A stretch of DNA of 64,000 nucleotides. Origin: Salinispora mooreana (lineage in GTDB: Bacteria; Actinomycetota; Actinomycetes; Mycobacteriales; Micromonosporaceae). The notes under the pieces are model-generated. The model was not told where the DNA came from, did no database searches, and worked only from the letters and a program-made list of their open reading frames with translations. Positions 1 to 7,866 of the stretch are shown piece by piece; the stretch's first letter is position 1, and the number at the start of each line of letters is the position of its first letter. Made by a program: the position numbers and the translations under genes. The stretch covers positions 4,885,969 to 4,949,968 of the forward strand of contig NZ_KB900614.1 of the NCBI RefSeq assembly GCF_000379065.1, written 5' to 3'.

Positions 1-1
1 G

Positions 2-220
2 CTCGCTGGACCGCCCGACCTCGCCGAGCGGGTCCGGGGCATGGGTTTTCGCGAACTGGCGGTGACGCATGCCCACGCGATCGCCGCCGGTCGCCTCCCA
101 CCGCATCACCGCGATCCCTTCGACCGGATGCTGGTGGCGCAGGCAACCGTGGAAGGCATGACGTTGGCCTCGCGTGACGGGTCGATCGCGCGGTACGACG
201 TGGACCTCCTCAAGGTCTGA
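2..220 (+). CDS. PIN-domain toxin (VapC family), C-terminal fragment
   Basis: Only the last 72 codons are in the window; the start lies to the left. The visible part matches the C-terminal end of PIN nucleases: a conserved 'HHRDPFDRMLVAQA' segment (about the 35th to 48th visible residues) supplies the distal acidic residues of the Mg2+-dependent RNase site, followed by the usual strand reading 'TLASRDGSIARYDV'. Such proteins are toxins of type II toxin-antitoxin pairs that cleave tRNA or mRNA. The partner antitoxin would normally lie just upstream, outside the window, so the pair cannot be confirmed. Confidence 0.75.
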   Translation, partial: LAGPPDLAERVRGMGFRELAVTHAHAIAAGRLPPHHRDPFDRMLVAQATVEGMTLASRDGSIARYDVDLLKV

Positions 221-244
221 CCCGCCCCTGTCGCCAGCGGATGC

Positions 245-1756
245 TCAGCCGCGGGCGGAGATGCGGTCGGCGCGGTACAACAGCGCGGCGGCGACGAGGC
301 CGCCAACCAGGACGGCCACCGCCCCCACCGTCTGGCCGGTGCGCACCGCGTCGGCGAAGGCGGCGGTGACCGCCTCCCGGTCCGGGCCCGCCGCGGCCAG
401 GGCCGCGGGGAACGAGCCGGCGCCGGCCAGCGCGGCGGGCAACAGCGCGGCGAAGCGGGCGTTGAGCACCGCGCCCAGCACGGCGATGCCGAGACTGCTG
501 CCAACCTCGGTCATGGTGCCGTCAATGCCGGCCCCGGCGCCCGCCTTGTCCGTGGGGATCGCGCTCATCACCGCCTCAACGATCGCCGGGTTCGCCAGTG
601 CGCAGCCCGTACCCATGATGAGCAACCCGGCCAGCAGCGTGCCGTAGCCCTCGGTGGGAACGTGCGTAACCAGCGCCAGCCCGCCGGCGAGCAGGGTCAT
701 CCCGGTGGCGATGGCGGCGGGTAGCCCGAGCCGGCGGATCATCAGCGTGGCGATACCGCCAACGTTGAGCACCACGATGGAGAGCGCGAACGGCACCATC
801 CTCAGCCCGGCCTCCCAGGCCGGGTAGCCGCGGACAAACTGCAGGTGCTGGGTGAGGAGGAAGAGCGCGCCGGTGGCGCCGAACGTGATCAGCACCACGC
901 CGCAGACCGCGCCGACGAAGCGGCGGTTCCGGAAGAACTGCATGTCCAGCATCGGGTGGGCGACCCACTGCTCCCAGCGGACGAAGAGCACCAGCGACAG
1001 CACGCCGGCGACGCCCGCGCCGAGTACCTTCGTCGAGGCCCAGCCGAGCTCCGGACCGGAGATGATCGCCCAGACGATCGCGGTCAGGCCGATGGTGGAG
1101 AGCGCCACTCCGACCAGGTCGAGGCGTCCGTTGGCGGGACCTCGTGACTCCGGGATCAGCGCCCGCCCGGCGAGCACACAGACCAGTACGATCGGGATGT
1201 TCATCAAGAAGATCGCGCCCCAGGGCAGGTGGGCGAGGACGATCCCACCGATCGGTGGCCCGGCGGCGAACCCCAGCGCGCTGGTCGCCGCCCAGATGCC
1301 GATGGCCCGCGACCGCTCGGCGGAGTCGAAGACCTGCATGGCGATGGCGAGGGTGGCGGTGACCAGCAGCGCACCTCCCACGCCCATCCCGGCCCGCGCG
1401 GCGATCAACTGCTCGGAGGTACGGGCGAGGCCGGCCGCCAGCGAGCCCACGCCGAACAGCACCAGCCCGACCAGCAGCATCCGCCGCCGTCCGTACCGGT
1501 CCACGGCGCTGCCCGCGCTGAGCAGCAGCCCGGACAGCACCAACGCGTACGCGTTGATCATCCACTGCACGTCGGCGGTGCCCGCGCCGAGCTCCACCGT
1601 GAGTACCGGAACCGCCACCGTCAACACGGTGTTGTCCAGCACCACGACGAGTTGGGTCAGGCAGAGGATCGCGAGAATCAGCCAGCGGTGCGGCACCTTG
1701 CTGCCGGCGACGGGGAGGTCGACCGGCGCCGGCGCGGTCGCTGAAGCGCCGCTCAT
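245..1756 (-). CDS. MFS drug/siderophore exporter, DHA2 (EmrB/QacA) type
   Basis: A 503-residue membrane protein with the 14-helix DHA2 pattern. The first helix carries the family motif 'LDNTVLTVAVPVL', and the loop 2-3 motif follows as 'DRYGRRRMLLVG'. It should export small hydrophobic or chelating molecules by proton antiport. The ATG at 1756 begins 'MSGASATAP', just after the stop of the siderophore-interacting protein gene at 1800, so the two look like one operon reading away from the iron boxes at 2523-2556. That context suggests a siderophore exporter, but the sequence alone would equally fit a multidrug pump. An in-frame extension further upstream would overlap the preceding gene and has no protein-like character. 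Confidence 0.85.
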   Translation of the reverse strand: MSGASATAPAPVDLPVAGSKVPHRWLILAILCLTQLVVVLDNTVLTVAVPVLTVELGAGTADVQWMINAYALVLSGLLLSAGSAVDRYGRRRMLLVGLVLFGVGSLAAGLARTSEQLIAARAGMGVGGALLVTATLAIAMQVFDSAERSRAIGIWAATSALGFAAGPPIGGIVLAHLPWGAIFLMNIPIVLVCVLAGRALIPESRGPANGRLDLVGVALSTIGLTAIVWAIISGPELGWASTKVLGAGVAGVLSLVLFVRWEQWVAHPMLDMQFFRNRRFVGAVCGVVLITFGATGALFLLTQHLQFVRGYPAWEAGLRMVPFALSIVVLNVGGIATLMIRRLGLPAAIATGMTLLAGGLALVTHVPTEGYGTLLAGLLIMGTGCALANPAIVEAVMSAIPTDKAGAGAGIDGTMTEVGSSLGIAVLGAVLNARFAALLPAALAGAGSFPAALAAAGPDREAVTAAFADAVRTGQTVGAVAVLVGGLVAAALLYRADRISARG

Positions 1757-1799
1757 CGCGCCGCGGTTTCGTCGTTCATGGTCCGGCTGCCGAGGCCCA

Positions 1800-2510
1800 T
1801 CAGGCGCCCCGCCAGTAGCCGAGGGAGGTGAGCTGGTGTTTGCCGATGCCGAGCGTCCGTCGCACGTGCCGGGTGATGCGGCGGGTGCTGGCCGCCTCAC
1901 ACGCCACCCAGTAGTGTGCGGTCTCGCCGGACGGTAGCGCGGCGCAGACGGTGTCGACCAGATGCTGCCCATCGTCGCGGCGCGGCACCCACGTCACGTC
2001 GTGGTGCGCCCGGGCGCGCGGAGTCAACGCCTTCTCGTCTTCATGGGCGAACTCCAGCCACACCGTTGCGGGGATGTCGGCGCCAGCGTCGAGGAGGCTG
2101 TTGACCGCCGGTAGGGACGCCGCGTCCCCGACCAGGTAGAGGTGTTCCGGCGCCGGGTCGGGCAGATGGAAGGCGCTGCCCTGAACGGTCGCGTCGATGG
2201 TGTCACCGACCTCCGCGGTGGTGGCCCAGCGGGCGGCGCAGCCGTCGTGAATGGCGAACTCCAGGGTGAATCGCCCGGTTGCCGGATCTGGGTCGACCAG
2301 CGTGTACGCCCGCTGGTGTGCCCGGCCGTTGGCGTCGAACCAGAGCCGGATCCACATCGTCGGGTGCACGCCGCACGCCGCCAGGAGCCCGCCGTCGTCG
2401 AGGAGTAGGCGCTGGTAGCGCCCGGCAACCGACTCGGTGTTCAACACGGTGAGCCGGAAGTCCCGGCCGCCCATGGCCCGGAGGACCAGGCCTTCCCAGT
2501 TCCGTTTCAC
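1800..2510 (-). CDS. Siderophore-interacting protein (FAD-binding ferric-siderophore reductase)
   Basis: A 236-residue protein of the ViuB/YqjH family. These cytoplasmic flavoproteins reduce Fe(III)-siderophore to release iron. Visible features are the N-terminal flavin-binding barrel with 'RAYTLVDPD' (about residues 67-75), which is the RxYT FAD motif, and a C-terminal NAD(P)H-type domain with 'HLYLVGDAASLPAV' and a terminal 'LGYWRGA', typical of the family. It is the first gene of the leftward unit with the MFS exporter, and its start is 13 bases from the iron boxes, so repression by an IdeR/DmdR-type regulator under iron repletion is likely. Confidence 0.9.
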   Translation of the reverse strand: MKRNWEGLVLRAMGGRDFRLTVLNTESVAGRYQRLLLDDGGLLAACGVHPTMWIRLWFDANGRAHQRAYTLVDPDPATGRFTLEFAIHDGCAARWATTAEVGDTIDATVQGSAFHLPDPAPEHLYLVGDAASLPAVNSLLDAGADIPATVWLEFAHEDEKALTPRARAHHDVTWVPRRDDGQHLVDTVCAALPSGETAHYWVACEAASTRRITRHVRRTLGIGKHQLTSLGYWRGA

Positions 2511-2522
2511 GAAGCCTCCAGC

Positions 2523-2556
2523 TAAGGTCAGCCTAAGTTAGGAGAGGTTAACCTAA
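2523..2556. promoter_or_regulatory. Two overlapping iron boxes (IdeR/DmdR1-type operators)
   Basis: Positions 2538-2556 read TTAGGAGAGGTTAACCTAA, which matches 16 of 19 positions of the actinobacterial iron-box consensus TTAGGTTAGGCTAACCTAA. A second weaker copy, TAAGGTCAGCCTAAGTTAG, lies at 2523-2541. The site sits between the divergent siderophore-interacting protein gene (start 2510) and the N-acyltransferase gene (start 2648), so one operator region could control both directions. Confidence 0.8.
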
Positions 2557-2647
2557 GCGGAGGCTCTGATGGTACCGCTCCCCGCCCACCGGGCCCCAAG
2601 CTGCTGACCCGATTCCCGCCCGGCCGCCGAATGAAAGGCGAGATTAC

Positions 2648-3211
2648 GTGATTTATCATGACCAGATCCCCGACCTCGGTGAACTGACGCTGGAGCCGGT
2701 CTGCCCCGACCGGCACGCCGCACTGCTGCACGGTTGGGTGACCCTGCCTCGGAACGAGTTCTGGGGCATGGGGTCGCACACGCTCGACCAGGTGCGTGAG
2801 ATCTATACGTTCCTCGACGGGTTGGACACCCACCACGCGTACCTGATTGTGCTGAACGGCGAGCCGGTCGGACTGTTCCAGACCTACCAGCCGGAGGCGG
2901 ACCCGGTGGGGGAGCGCTATGTGGTGCAGGCGGGGGACATGGGGATGCACCTGTTGCTCAACCCGCCCCGGCACTACCTCCGTGGCCTCACCACGGCGGT
3001 CGGCCCCGCGCTGGTCCGGTTCCTGCTGCAAGACCCGGCCACCCACCGCATCGTGGTGGAGCCGGATGTGCGCAACGAGGCCGCGCTGCGCCGGCTGCGG
3101 ATCGAAGGGTTCACCTTCGCCGCGGAGATCGACATGCCCGACAAGCGGGCCCAATTGGCTTTTCTGACCCGAGCCCGGTTTGAAGCCGACCATCCGACTG
3201 CGGTGGGATAG
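2648..3211 (+). CDS. GNAT N-acyltransferase, IucB/RhbD/MbtK-like (siderophore type)
   Basis: A 187-residue GNAT enzyme. The N-terminal 'LTLEPV..DRHAALLHGWV' and central 'GDMGMHLLLNPP..YLRGLTTAVGPALVRFLL' match the siderophore acetyl/acyltransferase group (IucB, RhbD, mycobacterial MbtK), which acylate the hydroxylamine of N-hydroxylysine or related diamines. The C-terminal 'VVEPDVRNEAALRRL..GF' is the usual GNAT acyl-CoA fold end. The GTG start at 2648 follows AAAGGCGAG. It is divergent from the reductase/exporter operon across iron boxes, which supports a siderophore role. No hydroxylase or synthetase for a full pathway is visible in the window. Confidence 0.85.
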   Translation: MIYHDQIPDLGELTLEPVCPDRHAALLHGWVTLPRNEFWGMGSHTLDQVREIYTFLDGLDTHHAYLIVLNGEPVGLFQTYQPEADPVGERYVVQAGDMGMHLLLNPPRHYLRGLTTAVGPALVRFLLQDPATHRIVVEPDVRNEAALRRLRIEGFTFAAEIDMPDKRAQLAFLTRARFEADHPTAVG

Positions 3212-3224
3212 GGATCTCCGCTGT

Positions 3225-3717
3225 AACGGATCTCCAACGCACCCCGACGGGACTGTGGCCCGACCGGGATGAGGGCGAACTTTCGGTCAACCAGGGTCAT
3301 CTGAATCGGCGCTTCGGACATCACCCGACTCTCCTCGCCCTGTTCCGCCATCAGCTCGGCGTATGCCCGGGACCCGGCATCGTCCAGCGTGCTCTCCTGG
3401 TATTTGTGACGGATCGTCACCCCTCGGGAGAGGGCGATCCGGGTCAGGGTCTCGATGGTTCCTGGTGGCATCGCCCGGCCGGTGGTCAGCGTCATGATGC
3501 TCTCGGATGCGGTGCAGGCGTGCTCGGTCAGGCGTTCCCACACGGTGTCGGCACCTTCCAGCCGCACGATCTCCTCCCGCCCGCGGTGGGTGTCGTGGCT
3601 GGCCGCCTGGGCGAGCACCGAGGCGCGGGCCGCCAGGAGCTTCGCCTGCTGTGTGATCATCTGCTGCTCGGCCTGGTGCAGCAGGGCGAGCCGCAGGCTC
3701 ACCGAGCGCAGACCGCC
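3225..3717 (-). pseudogene. Remnant of a TrmB/LuxR-type transcriptional regulator
   Basis: The leftward frame from about 3717 ('LRLALLHQAEQQ..LLAARASVLAQ') to about 3230 ('PQSRRGALEIR') resembles the central TrmB-like sensor region of actinobacterial regulators that end in a LuxR helix-turn-helix. The region before 3717 does not look like the normal N-terminal winged helix. After 3230 the frame runs antisense into the acyltransferase gene with no C-terminal HTH. The gene therefore appears truncated at both ends. The family assignment is from pattern memory. Confidence 0.5.
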
Positions 3718-3951
3718 TTCCTGGTCGGGTCGTCGCGGGAACGATCTCGTTCGCGCACATGGGCCGAATGTCGGCGGGTGTCCGCGCCTGTTCCGGACCG
3801 GAGCTGATGATGCGGCCGGCCCGTCGGCGGCGGTGAGTTTCGACTCGCCGGGACCTACCGGACCACCTGCCGACCGCGAGACATCGATTATGTGAGCCTT
3901 CCAACCTGATCCTGCAGGTCGGCGCGGTCGGGAGGGGCGTTGATCGATGAG

Positions 3952-4014
3952 GGCGAGGCTCCGGGTAGGACAGCGAATCGACCACAACCCGATGCCCCGA
4001 CCGGGAGCCTCGCC
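3952..4014. repeat. 15-bp imperfect inverted repeat in a 410-bp gene-poor stretch
   Basis: GGCGAGGCTCCGGGT at 3952-3966 faces ACCGGGAGCCTCGCC at 4000-4014, one mismatch, 33 bases apart. The stretch 3718-4130 holds no convincing gene. The repeat sits beside a truncated regulator and may be a scar of an insertion sequence, but no transposase remnant is recognisable. Confidence 0.45.
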
Positions 4015-4130
4015 ATGCTGTCCTTCCCTGCCACGGTTTTCTTGTGTCCGTGTCCTGCCGGCCGCGGATACTGCTTCAGGCAGCCCACACTCGACGGCAG
4101 CCGCCGTCGACGAGGCGGTACGCTCGTCTC

Positions 4131-4244
4131 ATGCCACAGCTCAACGGCCGCGACGCGGTCAGCACCGACCTGCACGACCCGGTCTTGTGGTGGCACCGCT
4201 CCGACCGGCGTCTGCCAGAGCTCGTCGTCGGAGCCCTCGCGTGA
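4131..4244 (+). CDS. Short ORF coupled to the downstream mutase-like gene
   Basis: A 37-residue frame ('MPQLNGRDAV...ELVVGALA') ends in TGA at 4242-4244, overlapping the GTG start of the next gene by four bases (GTGA). That arrangement fits translational coupling. The frame is open further upstream to 4044, so it may instead be the tail of a lost gene. No family was recognised and no clear ribosome-binding site precedes it. Confidence 0.3.
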   Translation: MPQLNGRDAVSTDLHDPVLWWHRSDRRLPELVVGALA

Positions 4245-4969
4245 GGGACTTCGCCGCCCTCCACCGCACCGGCGATCCACTGGTGCTGCCGAACGTGTGG
4301 GACACAGCCTCCGCCCGTGGCCTGGTCGAGGCGGGATTTCCCGCGCTCGGCACGACCAGCCTCGGTGTTGCGGCGGCAGCTGGCCTGCCCGACGGTACCG
4401 ATGCCACCCTCGAGGAGACGCTGCGCCTCACGCGGAGCCTGGCGGCGCTGCCCGTCCACCTCACCGTCGACATCGAGACTGGTTCGGTCGACACCGCGGC
4501 CGCCGTGGCCGACGCCGGCGCGGTGGGCGTGAACATGGAAGACGCCCTGTGCCCGGCCGAGACGCACGCGGCGCTCATCCGAGCTGTGAAGCGCGAGGTT
4601 CCCCGCCTGTTCGTCAACGCCAGGACCGACACCTATTGGCAGCGCTCTGGTGAGTTGGCCGAAACGCTGCGCCGGGTGCGGCTCTACGCCGACGCCGGCG
4701 CCGACGGAGTGTTCGTCCCGGGGTTGGCGGGGCCTGCCGACATCGCCGCTGTCGTGGCGGCGGTCGAGGTGCCGGTCAACGTTCTGTTTCTGCCCGGCCA
4801 ACACACCGTCGCCACCCTGGCTGACCTGGGTGTCGGACGGATCAGCACCGGCTCGCTACTCTTTCGCGCCGCCCTGGCCGCATCAGTGGAGACCGCCGTA
4901 GCCGTCCGCGACGGCCGCACCGTGCGACGGGACCTACCGTCCTACGAGAAGATCAATGCCTGGTCGTAG
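4241..4969 (+). CDS. Isocitrate lyase/phosphoenolpyruvate mutase-family protein
   Basis: A 242-residue TIM-barrel protein of the ICL/PEP mutase superfamily. 'DPLVLPNVWDTASARGLVEAGFPALGTTSLG' near the N-terminus, 'VDIETG' and 'VGVNMEDAL' in the middle and 'LFVNARTDTYW' supply the acidic metal ligands and the conserved Asn-Ala-Arg-Thr-Asp strand of the family. Members make or break C-C or C-P bonds of alpha-oxo acids, for example 2-methylisocitrate or oxaloacetate. The catalytic Cys loop of true isocitrate lyases is not evident, so the substrate is undefined. The GTG start overlaps a short upstream frame. Confidence 0.8.
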   Translation: MRDFAALHRTGDPLVLPNVWDTASARGLVEAGFPALGTTSLGVAAAAGLPDGTDATLEETLRLTRSLAALPVHLTVDIETGSVDTAAAVADAGAVGVNMEDALCPAETHAALIRAVKREVPRLFVNARTDTYWQRSGELAETLRRVRLYADAGADGVFVPGLAGPADIAAVVAAVEVPVNVLFLPGQHTVATLADLGVGRISTGSLLFRAALAASVETAVAVRDGRTVRRDLPSYEKINAWS

Positions 4970-5004
4970 GACGTCGGGCCACCCCCTCGGGGCGGCCCGA
5001 CGTC
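4970..5004. terminator. Bidirectional hairpin between convergent genes
   Basis: GACGTCGGGCC at 4970-4980 pairs perfectly with GGCCCGACGTC at 4994-5004 around a 13-base loop. It begins directly after the stop codon of the mutase-like gene and lies just after the stop of the leftward precursor peptide gene, so it can end transcription from both sides. Confidence 0.75.
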
Positions 5005-5017
5005 GTACTGCTGTTGC

Positions 5018-5194
5018 TCAGGCCGAGCAACTGGTGGTGGAGGTGGTGCTGCTGCAGGTCGAGGTGGTGGCCGACGAGGAGCAGGAGGCGAGGATCGCCT
5101 CGGACGCGTCGGCGTAGTCGGAGATCGCGAAGGTCTCCGACTCCAGCTCCATGATCTCCTCGGCGAGGGCGTTGAGGTCGGTGTCATGCTCCAT
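5018..5194 (-). CDS. Thiopeptide/thiazolylpeptide-like RiPP precursor, orphan
   Basis: A 58-residue peptide with an acidic leader ('LAEEIMELESETFAISDYADASEAILA') that matches the leader style of thiazolylpeptide precursors, in which an Asp/Glu-rich helix is recognised by the cyclodehydratase. Cleavage after the Ala at residue 36 would give a 22-residue core in which 20 residues are Ser, Thr or Cys. The three Cys are at core positions 2, 11 and 20, exactly nine apart. The ATG at 5194 follows GGAGGAG by six bases, a strong ribosome-binding site. No YcaO cyclodehydratase, dehydrogenase or split LanB dehydratase lies within this window, so the modifying enzymes must be encoded elsewhere or be absent. 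Confidence 0.75.
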   Translation of the reverse strand: MEHDTDLNALAEEIMELESETFAISDYADASEAILASCSSSATTSTCSSTTSTTSCSA

Positions 5195-5525
5195 GATGGC
5201 TCCTCCCGGGTCGGCGTCCGGCCGGCGTGTCCGGTCGGCCCACCGCAAGCACACCCCAGGGCGCTTACCGATCGCGTGGTGCCGGCATCACACACCGCTG
5301 TCGCCCGATGTCAGTGACCTGACAGTGGCGTCGGCTTGGCTGACCTCATGGTGTTCGTAGCTGCCGATGCCGCCGACTCGGCCGGCCCGCCGGTTGGTCG
5401 GAAGATCGTTGCCGCCGCGGCCCGGCGCTACCGCGACCTGCAACAGCGGAGTGTCCGCCGTGAAGGCCCCCGCCAGTCGACCACGGCAGCGGCTACCCGA
5501 CGGCGGCTACGTCATGCCAGTGAGC
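5195..5525. other. Intergenic stretch without recognisable gene
   Basis: 331 bases between the precursor peptide start and the MarR stop codon. It must hold the leftward promoter of the precursor gene. I see no convincing coding frame, repeat or hairpin. Confidence 0.5.
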
Positions 5526-6056
5526 TCAGCTCGCTGCTCCGACACATCGTTCCCAGTCCTGCCGCCACCGCCGTTCATCCGGTTCGCCGGCGGCAGCGAC
5601 CAGCGCCTCCAGCGCGTCGATCAGCCCGACGTCAGGTGCCGTGCCGGTCACCGCGACCAGCCGTCGGATCTCGGCGCTACAGCGTCGAACGACCTCGCCG
5701 ACCAGGTCCCGGCCCGTGACGGTCAGGCTGAGCCAGGACACCCGGCGGTCGCTCTCGCCGGTCCGTCGGGCCACCAGCCCCCGTCGGGCCAGACGGTCAC
5801 AGGCGCGGGTGACGGTCGAGGGGTGGACGCGCAGTGTCGCGGCGAGGTCAACGACCCGGGCCGGCCCCTGGGAGACGAGGAGGACCAGGATTCGGTACTG
5901 CGACATCGTGAGGTCGACATCGAGGGCATCGAGCGTGCGGACGGTGACGCCGACCAGCGAGCGGCCCAGCGCTGCCAGCGCATCTACCAGGGGTTCATCC
6001 ACCTGAGGCTCGTCCACCGCCGTCGACGACCCCGTTGGCTCCACGTAGAGTCGCAT
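5526..6056 (-). CDS. MarR-family transcriptional regulator
   Basis: A 176-residue winged-helix regulator. 'LTMSQYRILVLLVSQGPARVVDLAATLRVHPSTVTRACDRLARRGLVARRTGESDRRVSWLSLTVTGRDLV' (about residues 49-119) is the full MarR DNA-binding domain including the 'ESDRR' wing. Flanking helices form the dimer interface. The ATG is at 6056, 45 bases from the divergent start of the ion channel gene, so it may control itself or the channel through that short shared region. The ligand is unknown. Confidence 0.9.
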   Translation of the reverse strand: MRLYVEPTGSSTAVDEPQVDEPLVDALAALGRSLVGVTVRTLDALDVDLTMSQYRILVLLVSQGPARVVDLAATLRVHPSTVTRACDRLARRGLVARRTGESDRRVSWLSLTVTGRDLVGEVVRRCSAEIRRLVAVTGTAPDVGLIDALEALVAAAGEPDERRWRQDWERCVGAAS

Positions 6057-6101
6057 CGGCCCATAGTTGCACGGATACTCGCACCACGGTCGGGGGTGAT
6101 C

Positions 6102-6902
6102 ATGGGAAACACCGGCTCCATCAGCCGGCGGGAGCAGCGGGTCGCGAGCTGGGAGCGCCTGACTGCGCTGCCGTTGACCGTTTTCTCTTTGGTGTTCCTG
6201 GCCGCATATGCTGCGCCGATCCTGGATCCACAGCTCAGCTCGGCATGGATCACGGTCTGCCAGGTGACCACGTTCACCACCTGGCTGGTGTTCTGGCTCG
6301 ACATGGCTGTCCGGTTCATCCTGCATACGCAGCGGCGACGCTTCCTCCGGGAGCACCTGTTCGACCTCGCCGTGTTGCTTCTGCCGATGCTCCGTCCGCT
6401 GCGGGCGCTGCGGTTGGTGACGGTGGTGCTCTCGCTCAGCCGGCGGACTGAGGCATGGGTTCGCGGCCGGCTCGGCATCTACGTGGCCGCGACCACCGTG
6501 TTGCTGGTGGGGGTCGCCTCCCTGGCGGTCCTTGACGCCGAGCGGGCGGCGCCCGACTCGTCTATCACCAACTACTCCGATGCCCTCTGGTGGGCGGCCG
6601 TGACCATCACGACCGTCGGCTACGGCGACTTCTATCCGGTCACCCCGGAGGGGCGGCTGGTGGCGGTCGGCCTGATGATCGGTGGCATCGGGCTGATCGG
6701 TTTCGTGACCGGCTCGCTCGCCACGTGGATCGTTGACCGGGTGTCCGGCCGGGACCGGCACCCGGCAGCGACCGCCGAGGACATCGCGGCGTTGCGCCAG
6801 GAGATCGCGGCGTTGCGCCAGCAGCTCGACCCGTCGGCCGGCGCCGTCCCCGCCGATCCGGTGGCCCCGCCGGTGCAGCCGGCCCACACGACCCACACCT
6901 GA
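6102..6902 (+). CDS. Voltage-gated K+ channel-like protein
   Basis: A 266-residue membrane protein with the six-helix VIC plan. 'LRPLRALRLVTVVL' (about 97-110) resembles an Arg-bearing S4 voltage sensor. 'TITTVGYGDFYPVTPEGR' follows, with TVGYGD at 171-176 as the K+ selectivity filter. A short heptad region 'DIAALRQEIAALRQQL' (about 221-236) predicts a coiled coil that would assemble the tetramer, and the tail is Pro/Ala-rich. The ATG at 6102 leaves only 45 bases to the divergent MarR gene. Function: K+ conductance across the cytoplasmic membrane. Confidence 0.88.
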   Translation: MGNTGSISRREQRVASWERLTALPLTVFSLVFLAAYAAPILDPQLSSAWITVCQVTTFTTWLVFWLDMAVRFILHTQRRRFLREHLFDLAVLLLPMLRPLRALRLVTVVLSLSRRTEAWVRGRLGIYVAATTVLLVGVASLAVLDAERAAPDSSITNYSDALWWAAVTITTVGYGDFYPVTPEGRLVAVGLMIGGIGLIGFVTGSLATWIVDRVSGRDRHPAATAEDIAALRQEIAALRQQLDPSAGAVPADPVAPPVQPAHTTHT

Positions 6903-7013
6903 CGGGTGACCGGCGGCGGATGACACCGCCGCGCGGCGGCGGATTGGCCGACGGCGACGCGATCGGGTGCCGTCCCGGCATGCTGGTGCTCGTGGCGACG
7001 TCGAGCCGCTGGT

Positions 7014-7424
7014 ATGGATGACATGTCCGACCAGCATTGGATGTTGGAGGCGGTGGACCTCCTGGTAAGGGTGGTCGAGGCCGCCGGAATCCTCATCATC
7101 TTCGTCGGTGCGATGATGGCGTTCGTTCGGTTCGTGGTCGTGGGACTGCGGCAGCGGCAGAGCCGGGCGTTCGTGCCGATCCGGCTGACTCTCGGGCGGT
7201 TCCTGACCCTCGGGCTGGAGTTTCAACTCGCCTCGGACATCATGCGTACCGCCGTCGCGCCAACCCTGCTGGACATCGCCGAGCTGGCTGCGGTGGCGGC
7301 GATCCGGACCGCGCTGAACTTCTTCCTCGCCCGTGAGATCAAGCAGGAGCGCCGCGAGATCGCCGAGCTCGGCTCGCCCGGGACCGGCGACGCGAACCGG
7401 GCGGGTCCGGAGCCGGCCTCGTGA
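7014..7424 (+). CDS. DUF1622 membrane protein
   Basis: A 136-residue protein with an N-terminal transmembrane helix ('VVEAAGILIIFVGAMMAFVRFVVVG') and a second hydrophobic segment near 'LLDIAELAAVAAIRTALNFFLAREI', as in the DUF1622 family of unknown function. A second ATG lies three codons in. It is followed by a four-base overlap (GTGA) with the next membrane gene, so the two are probably co-translated. No biochemical role is known to me. Confidence 0.75.
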   Translation: MDDMSDQHWMLEAVDLLVRVVEAAGILIIFVGAMMAFVRFVVVGLRQRQSRAFVPIRLTLGRFLTLGLEFQLASDIMRTAVAPTLLDIAELAAVAAIRTALNFFLAREIKQERREIAELGSPGTGDANRAGPEPAS

Positions 7425-7711
7425 GTGCCTTGGTCGAGTACGCCGTACTGGCCTGCATGGCCGCGGGCATCGGGTCGGCCGCGGTGGTTCTGCTGGTGTC
7501 CCGGAACGGAGTCTTGGCCCTACGCGTCGGCCTTGACCTGTGGTTGGCCGCCAGCCTGCTGCGAATCGCGGAGCCGCCGGTGGGGGAGCACCTGCTCTAC
7601 GTGGTGGCGATTCTGGTGATCCGTCAGCTGATCCGCGTGGTCCTGGTCACCGGTTGGAGTCAGCGGCGGCCAGCGGATCCGGGGTTGTCGCAGCGCCCGT
7701 CCGCCCGCTAG
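7421..7711 (+). CDS. Small integral membrane protein, coupled to DUF1622 gene
   Basis: 96 residues with about three hydrophobic segments ('YAVLACMAAGIGSAAVVLLVS', 'LALRVGLDLWLAASLLRI', 'LLYVVAILVIRQLIRVVLV'). The C-terminus is basic and short. Its GTG start overlaps the DUF1622 stop, suggesting a two-component membrane complex. It resembles the DUF1622 fold loosely. No function can be assigned. Confidence 0.6.
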   Translation: MSALVEYAVLACMAAGIGSAAVVLLVSRNGVLALRVGLDLWLAASLLRIAEPPVGEHLLYVVAILVIRQLIRVVLVTGWSQRRPADPGLSQRPSAR

Positions 7712-7866
7712 CGCCACTACAGCGTTGACGATGTCGTAGCACGTGGGCGCGGCACCCGGGTCAGTTTGCTGGTTGTTCCGTCGCCGGTACCGCCGCAGGT
7801 CGCACGATGGGTGGTACGAGCGCCGGCACGCCAGGTGCCGGTGGTGACGCTACCGGGGGTAGCAAG

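Noticed and set aside
5336..5719. Rightward 127-codon frame overlapping the MarR gene
   Set aside because: Arg/Pro-rich translation, antisense to a well-supported MarR gene.
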